Of a stretch of DNA of 64,000 nucleotides, positions 56,046-64,000 are shown piece after piece. Position 1 is the first letter of the stretch; each line of letters opens with the position of its first letter. A program made the translations under genes and the position numbers. Origin of the DNA: Peltaster fructicola (lineage: Eukaryota; Ascomycota; Dothideomycetes); contig CP051142.1 of the NCBI GenBank assembly GCA_001592805.2, positions 1,488,001 to 1,552,000 on the forward strand, given 5' to 3'. The notes beneath the pieces were generated by a model. The model saw only the letters and a program-made list of their open reading frames with translations. It had not been told where the DNA came from and did no database searches.

Positions 56046-57380
56046 TCAGACGTTCAAACCGAAACTCGCCAAGCTTCCCACAGTGAGACCTATGACCAAG
56101 CATAGACTCATGAAACCACCTGTGGCTTCACGCTGACCAGGTTCAACCCACTGTGCTGCGCCGATCATGCATGTACTACCCAAAAAGCCATTGGTGAGTC
56201 CGAACAGTAGCTGTACAACAACGAGGTAGAAAAAGTCGCTGTCTATAGCAGCACCGTGACCTCGAATGTTGCACAGATGATAGAGTCCAATCCAGGCGAA
56301 CCGACAGACAGCAAGGATGAAGACCAATCGCGGACGTGCTGTCAATGACAACGACGGCACAGCGGTAAGCAATCTACCCAGCAAGTCTCCAGCATTCCAG
56401 AAGAGGAAGGCCAAAGGGATGAAGCTGGCTGGCTGGAACAGCAGGGACTGCTCTGCAGACGGTCGGACCGAGATAATGCGTTGTGTAAAGACTGGAAAGA
56501 CCATGGTCACGGCAAAAACCACGATCACACCTCCCGCCAACCAACGTAGCTTGCCCACCAAGACTGACATGGGTACAGTCTTTGTTGTTGTCTCATCGAC
56601 CGTGTCGTGAGTGGTGGGCGTGACTGTATGGATTGGGCGACGGTTACGTGCTGCCAGATACAAGAATGCAGCCAACGTCAAGACCGAGATTATAGCTGCA
56701 GTGAGGAAGTACGCGGTGGCGGCTGTCGAACGTACTGCAGGTGAACCAGGCTTTGCAGATGACTGGTCCTCAGGACGTACCGATAGCACAGAGATGATCT
56801 GCGCAAGGCAAGGCAGCACACCAGCAACTGCCTGGCCTGTCATGATTCCCTGAGTATACTGAGGAATGCCAAACCCAGCGACATAAGCGAATATGCCGTT
56901 CTGTATCAGACCTGTGGCTAGACTAGTAGTGAAGATCATGGTGATGAGAAAGCCAAAGTATGCTTCAGCTGATGATTCTATTGCTGTTGATATCGCCAAT
57001 AGGCTGAAGACAAGCGTATTGATGAGAAGAGCGGCGATGATACGTCGCGGGTAATTCGCTCCGGTTTGTAGCCTGGTGAGAATGAGCATCGATACCAAAT
57101 TTGTTATAGTCGAGACGGAGATCTCAGCAGCCTGGAAGTTGTCGTATATGCCCTGATTGCTATGGAAGCGCTTCTGGAAGTATGGTCCTGCTGCGAGGAA
57201 CATGTTCCAAGACCATAGCATAGCAATGCCTAGCAAGAAGAAGACGCCATATTCGAGCCACGAGAATTGTCGGTCCTTCCCGACCGGTTGTGTGTCGGCG
57301 TCTGTGTCCAACGATGCAACGCTGTTGTCAAGAGGCTCGTAGGCTTGCTCGCCTTGCCACAGCTTTCGCAATCGGTCCAT
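56046..57380 (-). CDS. Equilibrative nucleoside transporter (ENT/SLC29 family)
   Basis: Single-exon frame of 444 residues from the ATG at 57380 (MDRLRKLWQGEQAYEPLDNS). An acidic N-terminal cytosolic stretch comes first. About eleven hydrophobic spans follow, starting near YGVFFLLGIAMLWSWNMFLA, which carries the TM1 tryptophan/asparagine motif of the family. NGIFAYVAGFGIPQYTQGIM is the ENT TM4-TM5 signature, and FLFWNAGDLLGRLLTAVPSL is the conserved TM8 block. The large loop after TM6 is polar and of usual size. ENT proteins carry nucleosides or bases down a gradient; in fungi Fun26-type proteins sit in the vacuole membrane. Which membrane this one uses cannot be told. Confidence 0.92.
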   Translation of the reverse strand: MDRLRKLWQGEQAYEPLDNSVASLDTDADTQPVGKDRQFSWLEYGVFFLLGIAMLWSWNMFLAAGPYFQKRFHSNQGIYDNFQAAEISVSTITNLVSMLILTRLQTGANYPRRIIAALLINTLVFSLLAISTAIESSAEAYFGFLITMIFTTSLATGLIQNGIFAYVAGFGIPQYTQGIMTGQAVAGVLPCLAQIISVLSVRPEDQSSAKPGSPAVRSTAATAYFLTAAIISVLTLAAFLYLAARNRRPIHTVTPTTHDTVDETTTKTVPMSVLVGKLRWLAGGVIVVFAVTMVFPVFTQRIISVRPSAEQSLLFQPASFIPLAFLFWNAGDLLGRLLTAVPSLSLTARPRLVFILAVCRFAWIGLYHLCNIRGHGAAIDSDFFYLVVVQLLFGLTNGFLGSTCMIGAAQWVEPGQREATGGFMSLCLVIGLTVGSLASFGLNV

Positions 57381-58080
57381 GATTGTGTAGTAGTGATGGG
57401 ATGAAATGCCTTGAGGTATGAGCAAGCACCTTCAGACTTGCACAGCGCCTCAGGTCATCGTGAAGCGCAGTGCAGTATCACGCGCAGGTTGTTAGTGATG
57501 ACCTGTGGTCATGAGGCTCAGCATAAAGACGCGACCGGCAGGTGCCTGAACGGGTCGAGATCTGAAACACGGCAGATCGCCGACGCCATTGCTTTCCGAC
57601 CATGTGTCACCTTCCATGAGCGTAAACACACCTGTGAGCTACCCTGTCGCGATCCTTGCAAGCATTCAGGAACAGCAGAGCGCGCGCACTGACCTGAGAC
57701 CTCAAGGCGTCTGTTTTGAAGCTGTCGTCAACATCGCCAGGTACTCCTTTGAATGTGTATGGACTGCCGCTCATCTAGACCCGATCGGCTTGCTGCATCA
57801 CGTCATGAGATTGGGATACTTTGCAGAGCATATGCTTGACCGGCACACCAATGACAACTCCCAACACTCAATAGCGCACGTTTCTGGTGGCCCACACAAC
57901 AACGTATGACGGCTGTACCTCACATCCATGTCGTTTGCATACTGGCGATGCACAATTAATAACCGGCACATCGAACCTTAAAAAGAGCTGTGGCTTCGAG
58001 CTCGTCCGGCGACTGCTCATCTAAGCAATGCTGCTGGTGATTCACTTTCATCCATCATCATGATGTGGAGGTGATTCATC
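57381..58080. promoter_or_regulatory. Divergent intergenic region upstream of the coiled-coil gene
   Basis: A 700-bp spacer between divergent starts. Short plus-strand ORFs (57411-57692, 57589-57909) overlap in different frames and have no homology, so I do not call a gene. It must hold both promoters. Confidence 0.4.
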
Positions 58081-61000
58081 ATGGATGCCAAATCTCCTCG
58101 TTCCTTGTTCTTTGCCGCTCCAGAGAGTCCCAGACGACCACCGAGCCGAGCATCGTCGACGGGTACTGAAGTGCCTGGAGTACCGCGAACACTTGCTCGA
58201 GAGGTCGAGCACATCAAGTCGCTGGTCTCGCGAGCGGATCTCACCGCAAAGGCCAATGCTGGAAGCATCACCGCCACCATCTTTCGCTCCCGACAAGAGC
58301 CTAGCATCACTCAAGCGCATATCCTCCACGAGCTCGATATACTAAAGAGGAGGATTAAAGCAGAAACTCGGCCGACGCCCAAACGACAGCTTGATGACGA
58401 CCCAGAGACTGAGACCGAGAGTGAGCCGGATGATGTTGTCGATGAGCGCGATGAGGAATTGGACAGTATCAGAGAAGAGCTGCAACTAGTACGCGAGCAG
58501 CGCGAGAAGTGGATCGAGGCGGCGGAAGATCGTGTTGACAGATTGACAGACGAGAAAGATGCTCTGCTTGAACAACTGGAGACACAAAGACAGGAGCTAG
58601 TCACCGCACATAAGAAGGAGGAGAGCTTGTTGGCGAGCCAGCGAGACCATGACACCACAATTGCAGAGCTGAAGTCGACACACGCCAAGCAATTCCATAA
58701 GCTGAAAGACACTCAACTGAAGAATGTCGAGAGAGAGCGTGACTCTGCTTTGAAAAGTTTGGAAGACAAAGATTCCTATATTGAATCCTTGGAACAGGAC
58801 GTGGAGGGCTTGAAGGTCGAACTCAACGAGGAGCATCAGGCTGCAGTCAACAAGGAGAGAGCTGAACAAGCCACTCAAGCGGAACTCAAACGACAGCATA
58901 CACAAGAATTGAACTATGTACGCCGCTCTGCTGATCTGGGCCTGTCACAAGCCAGAGCCCAGGCCGAGCAGCAAGCTGGAGAGATTCGGAGAAACCACGA
59001 GCAGGAGCTGTCGATACAGTCAGAGAAGCACGATACCGTTCTTGCGGCACTACGCAGTCAGCACGACACTGCTCTTGTGGCCCTACACAATGAGCACGAC
59101 ACTGCTTTGAGCAAATCCCAGTCGGACTATGCTGCCACAACCGCCGACCTACGAGCGCAGCACGTCACAGAACTGCAACACCAACAGGAACTTGCTGCTA
59201 CAGAACTTTCCAGCGCTAATTCCGCTCATCAGTCAAAGTTAATGGAGCAGCAACAGCAACATGAGGAGGCACTGCGAGCTATTGAGGCAGAACGTCAGGC
59301 TTCTGAAGCAGCCCTGGTCCAAGCACATGAGACTACATTGGAGTCGTTGCGGATAGAATCTGCAGATGCGCAAAAAGATATTCAAGCAACGCATGAGTCC
59401 GCCATCAATGCATTGAATGACAAGCATAGCTCTGCCATGAGCCAGGCTGAGGACGATCATCGAGCGGAGATCGCAAAGGCTCAACAAATGCACTCTCAAG
59501 AAGCTGAACGATTGCGTACTGACCGAGAGCTCGCCCTCAAAGCTACTGCAGAAGGAGCAGCAGACCGTACTGACCGTCTCATCGCTGAGCTTGACAAAAG
59601 ACATGAAGCACAACGTGAGCAGTGGCAACAAGAGCTCAACTCCCTACGAGAAGAGCTCAAGCTCAAGTTGCAAAGTGCCCAGCAGAAGCGAGAATCTAGT
59701 CTGGCAACACTCGAAGCACAGCACACCAACAGGCTCAAAGATAAAGACACTGAGCTGGAAAAGCTTCGCCTCGAACACGTCGATAAGACTGCAGCCCTAC
59801 GACAACAATATCTCGAGGAGCGAGAAACCACCGCCAAGCAAAATGACAGCCTCCTGCGAGAAATGAAGGAAGGGTACGTCGCACAGATCGCTGAACATGA
59901 AAGAGCTCATGAGGCCCTGATCGAAGATACCGAAAGGCGTATCAGTACTGCCTTCGATCAAGCTGACAAGAGATGTGACGTGTTGAAAGAGGCACATATT
60001 GCCAACCTACACAATATACAGTCCACGCACGAAGAAGACTGTGCGAAGATAGCTCTGCAACATCAGGAAGAGATAAAATGGATGAAGGACACTCACGTGG
60101 CGGCACTGGAAGCCACGAGCCGATCACATCTTGATGCCTTGAACGACCTGCAGCTGAAGCATCATGAGACGATATCAGAAATGCAAGAACAGATCTCGAA
60201 GGTCAACGCAAACCTGGCCGTGGAGCACGAGCATCACCAGGGTGCACAACTTGCTTGCGCAAGCTATGAACAACAATTTCTTACATTGAGAGACGAATTG
60301 GCGAAGATGCAAGCCTCTTCTGCTGAGGCTGCCAAGACATCGGAAGAACGTCTGCAAAAAGAGCACGAACTACAGCTCCAAACTCTGCGAGATGACCACT
60401 TCTCGTCCAAGACTGACACTGAGGCGAAGCACCAAGACGTTTTGCGGAGAGCATTGGAAGAGGCCGCTCGTTCAGCTCAACTGAGAAGCCAGGAACACCA
60501 CAAGGTACTGCATGATCAGCTTGATGCCACTGCAAGGAGGCTGCATACGAAACATGCTAGTGATCTGGAGAGCGTCAAAAGCGAACACACTCGTGATATG
60601 ATCGATATGAGAACTCAGCTCGTAACCACAAGAGAAGAGCTAGAGCGAAGTCGGCAGGACTATGCCAATCTCTCAACACTTCATGCCAATGAAGTTGCTC
60701 AGCTTTTCTCAGACCACAAGGCAGCGCTTGCCAAGCTCAAAGCAGACCGACCTGAAAGCTCTGGAACCCTCTCTGCTGATCTCGAACGGGCTGCCACTGC
60801 CACCACAACGACAGAGACCACTGCGAACAACATCCCAAGGGACGAGACCAAAAAAGCAGAGGAACTACAGCAACAAATCGCCAGTCTCAACGCCGAAATC
60901 CTTGAGCACCATCAGGCTCGCAATCATCTCGAAGGCATGCTACAACAAAAGACCCACGAAGCCATTCAAGCCACTGAGGAAGCCAAGCTGGTACAACGCA

Positions 61001-62697
61001 AGCACTCTGTTCTCGAATCTGAACTGAAGAACCTCCGCACCACTCATGAACGGACCGAGACCTCGTTACGAGAGTTGCAGGAGACGATCCTTGAGCATCA
61101 GGACCTCTCGACGGGTGAAAGTACCAGGATGGAGGAAGAGCTCGAAGGGCTCAGAAAGCAAATCGACTCTGCTGTGCTGGAAAAGGCGGCTGTCCAGTCA
61201 GACATCATCAGTAAATCGACGGAGAGGTCAGAACTAGCCATGCAGAACGACTTCCTGTCGAAACAACTAGCAGAACTAGGCACACACATGAGCAGTCGGT
61301 CAAAATCCAAGTATGCTGATCGAGGCATGCAGACCGCACCAAGGATTGAAGTCCTGGGAGGCAGCCCAAAGCGCGGCACACACCGTCGAAATACCTCACT
61401 TCCTGTTGAAGTGGCCAAGGAATCTAATGGCCAGATAGCTCCTACCAAGTCGAAGCGCGGCAGTATTCTCTTTGGCCCAGAATTGAGCAACAGTATCGTT
61501 GGATCTCCACTTGCAAAGTCGAGTCAGCAAGTTGACTCAAGACCAAGCACGCCGGACAACCCTATAGTCAGTGCTATGGTCACTCCCGGTAGCAGACGAT
61601 CGATTCACGACTACTTGCAGAAGTCAGAGACAGCACTCTTCGAGCCTGGAAGTGTAGCGACCGCCAATGAAGCCTTACTATCTCGCATGATCCGCGAGCA
61701 CGTTGGCGATATGCAGAAAGCACGAGACTCCCTTGCAAAGGAATACCAAGCACGATTCGATGCCCTCCTGCGTGAGAAGGAAAGACTTGATAGAAAAGTC
61801 ACCATGGAACAGGCTGCAGACTTCGTCAAAGAGCGTGAAGACATTGCATCGAAGTTCATATCGAATGAGCAGCAGGAAGTCATAGCTGGCGCCAATCAGC
61901 CAGGGCCAAGACAGACTGCCGAGCAGAGGCTTGTACAAAAGTACAACCGTCGAATCAACAAGAAAAAGTCACAGATACGCCTTCAGCACGCAGAAGACTT
62001 CCACAATCTGACACAAGACTACGATCGACGACTCGCAGACTTGCTCTTCCAGAAATCCGAGATGGAAGGAGATCTTGACTTCGGTCAGAGTGACCTCAAC
62101 GGCGAGACGGACGACACAGCCAAGCCTTCTGAACCTGTCAAAGAGGTTGCGGACGCTGCCAGAACGACAATTACCAAGCGTAGTCTCAGCAGCATACCGA
62201 AAGCATCTGGGATTCCGAGAATGGCATCATTCACAAGAGAGCCAGATGTCTTGCAGGTTGTCAAACCAAGAGTCGATCGAAGTACTTCAAGTGAAGGACG
62301 TGCTCATCCCCCAGTCAGACAGCGTTCGCTGATGCGGCTTAAGAGTCCACCAGAAGGACCTCCTACGCGACGAAGTATTGACGGAGACACACCATTGAAA
62401 CCACTGGCGTCTGAGCATCCTGATTCGGATTATGCTGGGGATGCTGATGAGTTCGACAAGCATGGGCGAGGCCTGAAGCGACAGACAGGCAGTCCCAACA
62501 TCAAGGCTTCTGTCGAATCACCAAGGGTGACATCAATACGCATAAACGACAGACGACCAAGCTCTAGCAGCGAGAGAAACGCCACTCGAGCGGCTCAATA
62601 TATGATAGATCTTGAAAGGAGAAAGATGAGCCTGCATGATCATTTTCTATCATCAATGCATACTCTCACGTATCCAGACCGCCTACATCTAGAGTGA
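58081..62697 (+). CDS. Long coiled-coil protein of unknown function (1538 residues)
   Basis: Uninterrupted frame from the ATG at 58081. The first ~120 residues are basic, Ser/Pro rich and likely disordered (MDAKSPRSLFFAAPESPRRP). Residues ~125-1080 are almost continuous heptad-rich coiled coil with many Glu, Gln and His. They include an 11-residue repeat (AALRSQHDTAL, VALHNEHDTAL) encoded by three 33-bp units near 59028-59126. The last ~450 residues contain a Ser-rich basic patch, a second helical block (ARDSLAKEYQARFDALLREK) and a basic tail ending YPDRLHLE. It resembles fungal proteins loosely annotated as M-protein-repeat or myosin-like, but these labels only reflect coiled coil. A cytoskeletal or cell-polarity scaffold would fit, but that is a guess. 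It converges with the secreted-protein gene (93 bp). Confidence 0.75.
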   Translation: MDAKSPRSLFFAAPESPRRPPSRASSTGTEVPGVPRTLAREVEHIKSLVSRADLTAKANAGSITATIFRSRQEPSITQAHILHELDILKRRIKAETRPTPKRQLDDDPETETESEPDDVVDERDEELDSIREELQLVREQREKWIEAAEDRVDRLTDEKDALLEQLETQRQELVTAHKKEESLLASQRDHDTTIAELKSTHAKQFHKLKDTQLKNVERERDSALKSLEDKDSYIESLEQDVEGLKVELNEEHQAAVNKERAEQATQAELKRQHTQELNYVRRSADLGLSQARAQAEQQAGEIRRNHEQELSIQSEKHDTVLAALRSQHDTALVALHNEHDTALSKSQSDYAATTADLRAQHVTELQHQQELAATELSSANSAHQSKLMEQQQQHEEALRAIEAERQASEAALVQAHETTLESLRIESADAQKDIQATHESAINALNDKHSSAMSQAEDDHRAEIAKAQQMHSQEAERLRTDRELALKATAEGAADRTDRLIAELDKRHEAQREQWQQELNSLREELKLKLQSAQQKRESSLATLEAQHTNRLKDKDTELEKLRLEHVDKTAALRQQYLEERETTAKQNDSLLREMKEGYVAQIAEHERAHEALIEDTERRISTAFDQADKRCDVLKEAHIANLHNIQSTHEEDCAKIALQHQEEIKWMKDTHVAALEATSRSHLDALNDLQLKHHETISEMQEQISKVNANLAVEHEHHQGAQLACASYEQQFLTLRDELAKMQASSAEAAKTSEERLQKEHELQLQTLRDDHFSSKTDTEAKHQDVLRRALEEAARSAQLRSQEHHKVLHDQLDATARRLHTKHASDLESVKSEHTRDMIDMRTQLVTTREELERSRQDYANLSTLHANEVAQLFSDHKAALAKLKADRPESSGTLSADLERAATATTTTETTANNIPRDETKKAEELQQQIASLNAEILEHHQARNHLEGMLQQKTHEAIQATEEAKLVQRKHSVLESELKNLRTTHERTETSLRELQETILEHQDLSTGESTRMEEELEGLRKQIDSAVLEKAAVQSDIISKSTERSELAMQNDFLSKQLAELGTHMSSRSKSKYADRGMQTAPRIEVLGGSPKRGTHRRNTSLPVEVAKESNGQIAPTKSKRGSILFGPELSNSIVGSPLAKSSQQVDSRPSTPDNPIVSAMVTPGSRRSIHDYLQKSETALFEPGSVATANEALLSRMIREHVGDMQKARDSLAKEYQARFDALLREKERLDRKVTMEQAADFVKEREDIASKFISNEQQEVIAGANQPGPRQTAEQRLVQKYNRRINKKKSQIRLQHAEDFHNLTQDYDRRLADLLFQKSEMEGDLDFGQSDLNGETDDTAKPSEPVKEVADAARTTITKRSLSSIPKASGIPRMASFTREPDVLQVVKPRVDRSTSSEGRAHPPVRQRSLMRLKSPPEGPPTRRSIDGDTPLKPLASEHPDSDYAGDADEFDKHGRGLKRQTGSPNIKASVESPRVTSIRINDRRPSSSSERNATRAAQYMIDLERRKMSLHDHFLSSMHTLTYPDRLHLE
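59028..59126 (+). repeat. Three 33-bp tandem units in the coiled-coil gene
   Basis: GCACGATACCGTT at 59028 is followed by GCACGACACTGCT at 59061 and 59094, exactly 33 bp apart. Each unit encodes 11 residues with the core HDTAL (HDTVL in the first). The spacing of 11 matches a coiled-coil hendecad, so the repeat probably arose by in-frame duplication. Confidence 0.85.
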
Positions 62698-62790
62698 CGT
62701 CTCCTCCTCAACAATGTTGCTCGTCTTCTCCTTGAATCGTTATCATGCAACAACGGTAACCAGTACCAGTCTTGGCTATCGCAAGCACTC

Positions 62791-63873
62791 TTATGCTTCT
62801 GGTTTCACAAGAGTAATGAACGTCGGCGCTGCAGTAGCATCAGCACGCTTGGGTTTCTTGGTCTGTGTAGCTGCCGGTTGCTGTTTCTGCGAAGGACTGA
62901 CGTGCTTCGTATGCCCTATGGCATTCTTCGGGTTGCTAGGAGGATCTTTCCAATTGATCGGCAATTGCGAGAGCAAGTTGGCTCCATTGCTTGCCATCTC
63001 AGGCAAAGAAGCAAGTCTGAAACCAGAGAGCACACCTCCACCAACGGGTAGTGTAGCTGCAGTGATTACGATGTTGTTGACTTGTGAGACAGCATCGAAG
63101 ATCTGATCGGACTGATCCTTGGAGAGAGCGCCAATGTCGCAGACCTTGCTAGCCACCCATTTGCCAAATGCACTTCGAGCTTGCGACACATCTGCGTTTG
63201 CACTCTTGAACTTCAGTGCACCCTGTATGAGCTTGTCGTGTGTCGGGGTGATGGTACCGACTGCCTCCACGGCTTTGATGGCCTTCTCGGCTGTGTCGAG
63301 TACGGTATTGATCAGGGCGTCCACGATGCCTGTCAACGCACCAACCCAGACAGTGCAGACGACCTGTCGAGATGTCAGCTAAGCAGTTCGATTGATGAGT
63401 GACCTACCTGACCAAGAGCTGGCAAGCCCTCCACAAAGGCATTGGTTAGAGCCATGATGGTCTTGTCGTCACACAGGCATGGAGAGAGAGTATACTCGAC
63501 GCCTTTACCGGCAGCTGCCAATGCTCAGTAGGGGTAACGGCAAAATATAATGCTGCTACTCACAAGGATCTTTCAGCCACACTGGTGTCGTTGTCAATGC
63601 ACACGCAACATTCTTGGTCTCTGCTGGACACTGTTTCTTGCACTCCGCCACAGTATCGTCTCGTCGTAACGGCGTTTGCGCTGTCTTGCCGTCGGGCAAT
63701 AGTACGTTCTGCCTCCACATGTGACACACCTTCCGCGCCTCGTTCTTAGCTCTAGCATTAGCTTCATAGTTTGGGTTGTCTGCTCCGACCCGCGGATGCA
63801 AAGGACCAATAGCCAAAGCAGAGACATAACATGCCAGGATGGGAATAAGTATAATATGGGAGAAAGCAACCAT
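62791..63873 (-). CDS. Secreted protein of unknown function
   Basis: Three exons on the minus strand, 63564-63873, 63408-63514 and 62791-63363, give 329 residues. The start MVAFSHIILIPILACYVSAL is a clear secretion signal; cleavage is likely near residue 20. The mature N-terminal half carries several cysteines (CHMWRQN, CKKQCPAETKNVACALTT, PCLCDDKT) compatible with disulfides. The C-terminal half has a hydrophobic helical stretch (ALINTVLDTAEKAIKAVEAV) and a basic Lys/Pro/Gln-rich tail. I recognise no domain. Secreted Cys-containing proteins of this kind may act at the cell wall or in interaction with other organisms. An ATG at 63927, in frame, would add 18 residues and bury the signal, so 63873 is preferred. 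Confidence 0.72.
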
Positions 63874-64000
63874 TGTGACAGGAAAGAACAAAGGACGATA
63901 TGAAGACCGGCAAAGGCCCTTGGGCATCTTTCCTTACTCTTATGTGTTTCTTCTGGTCGGTCAAGATGGTGAAATCAGGCAAGCTGTCATGCATACTAGA

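Overview
The window looks like a gene-dense, euchromatic stretch of a filamentous ascomycete (Pezizomycotina) nuclear genome. It holds about 29 protein genes in 64 kb on both strands. Most introns are 44-57 nt with GT..AG ends and CTAAC/CTGAC branch points. Diagnostic fungal genes are present: a velvet-domain velB, sch9, glo3, atg5, an endopolyphosphatase of the Ppn2 type, a GPI-anchored cell-wall protein and a MARVEL-like membrane protein. Gene content and short introns fit Dothideomycetes best, but that placement is an inference. I found no transposon, LTR element, rRNA, tRNA or CRISPR array.

Layout. 1-14.3 kb: the 3' part of a giant GT4 glycosyltransferase, ada2 (SAGA), the AGC kinase sch9 diverging from ada2, glucose-6-phosphate isomerase, an unknown nuclear-looking protein, and the ArfGAP glo3. 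14.5-25 kb: a four-span membrane protein, an unknown protein with a C-terminal zinc ribbon, a Gly/Asn-repeat GPI cell-wall protein with a 63-bp minisatellite, atg5, a J-domain protein, then a long upstream region leading to velB (25.1-26.2 kb). 26.9-34 kb: a ppn2-like phosphatase, then two head-to-head paralogous genes (28985-30948 minus, about 31300-33770 plus) that share an ankyrin-like segment and a C-terminal TIR-like domain. They differ at the N terminus: helical repeats in one, a cupin-like domain in the other. 34-45 kb: an unknown protein, an FBXO21-like F-box protein, a Sec14-like protein, an SDR, asf1 and a RINT1/Tip20 gene. 46-64 kb: med14, a Cys-rich single-pass surface protein, a GT31-type glycosyltransferase, tafazzin, a NOSIP-type RING/U-box protein, an ENT nucleoside transporter, a 1538-residue coiled-coil protein and a small secreted protein.

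Most genes are housekeeping (transcription, membrane traffic, lipid, sugar and phosphate metabolism), and nothing suggests a biosynthetic cluster. The most unusual unit is the divergent TIR-like pair, which has the look of a fungal innate-immunity or allorecognition locus.

A second striking pattern concerns sequence quality or biology. Four genes (velB, the cupin-TIR gene, the F-box gene, the GT31 gene) each show conserved protein continuing in a shifted frame, five times in all and always as if one base were missing, usually beside a short T, G or C run. Assembly indels are the simplest explanation. Coordinates and exon joins were derived by reading splice sites by eye and checking that exon lengths sum to a multiple of three.
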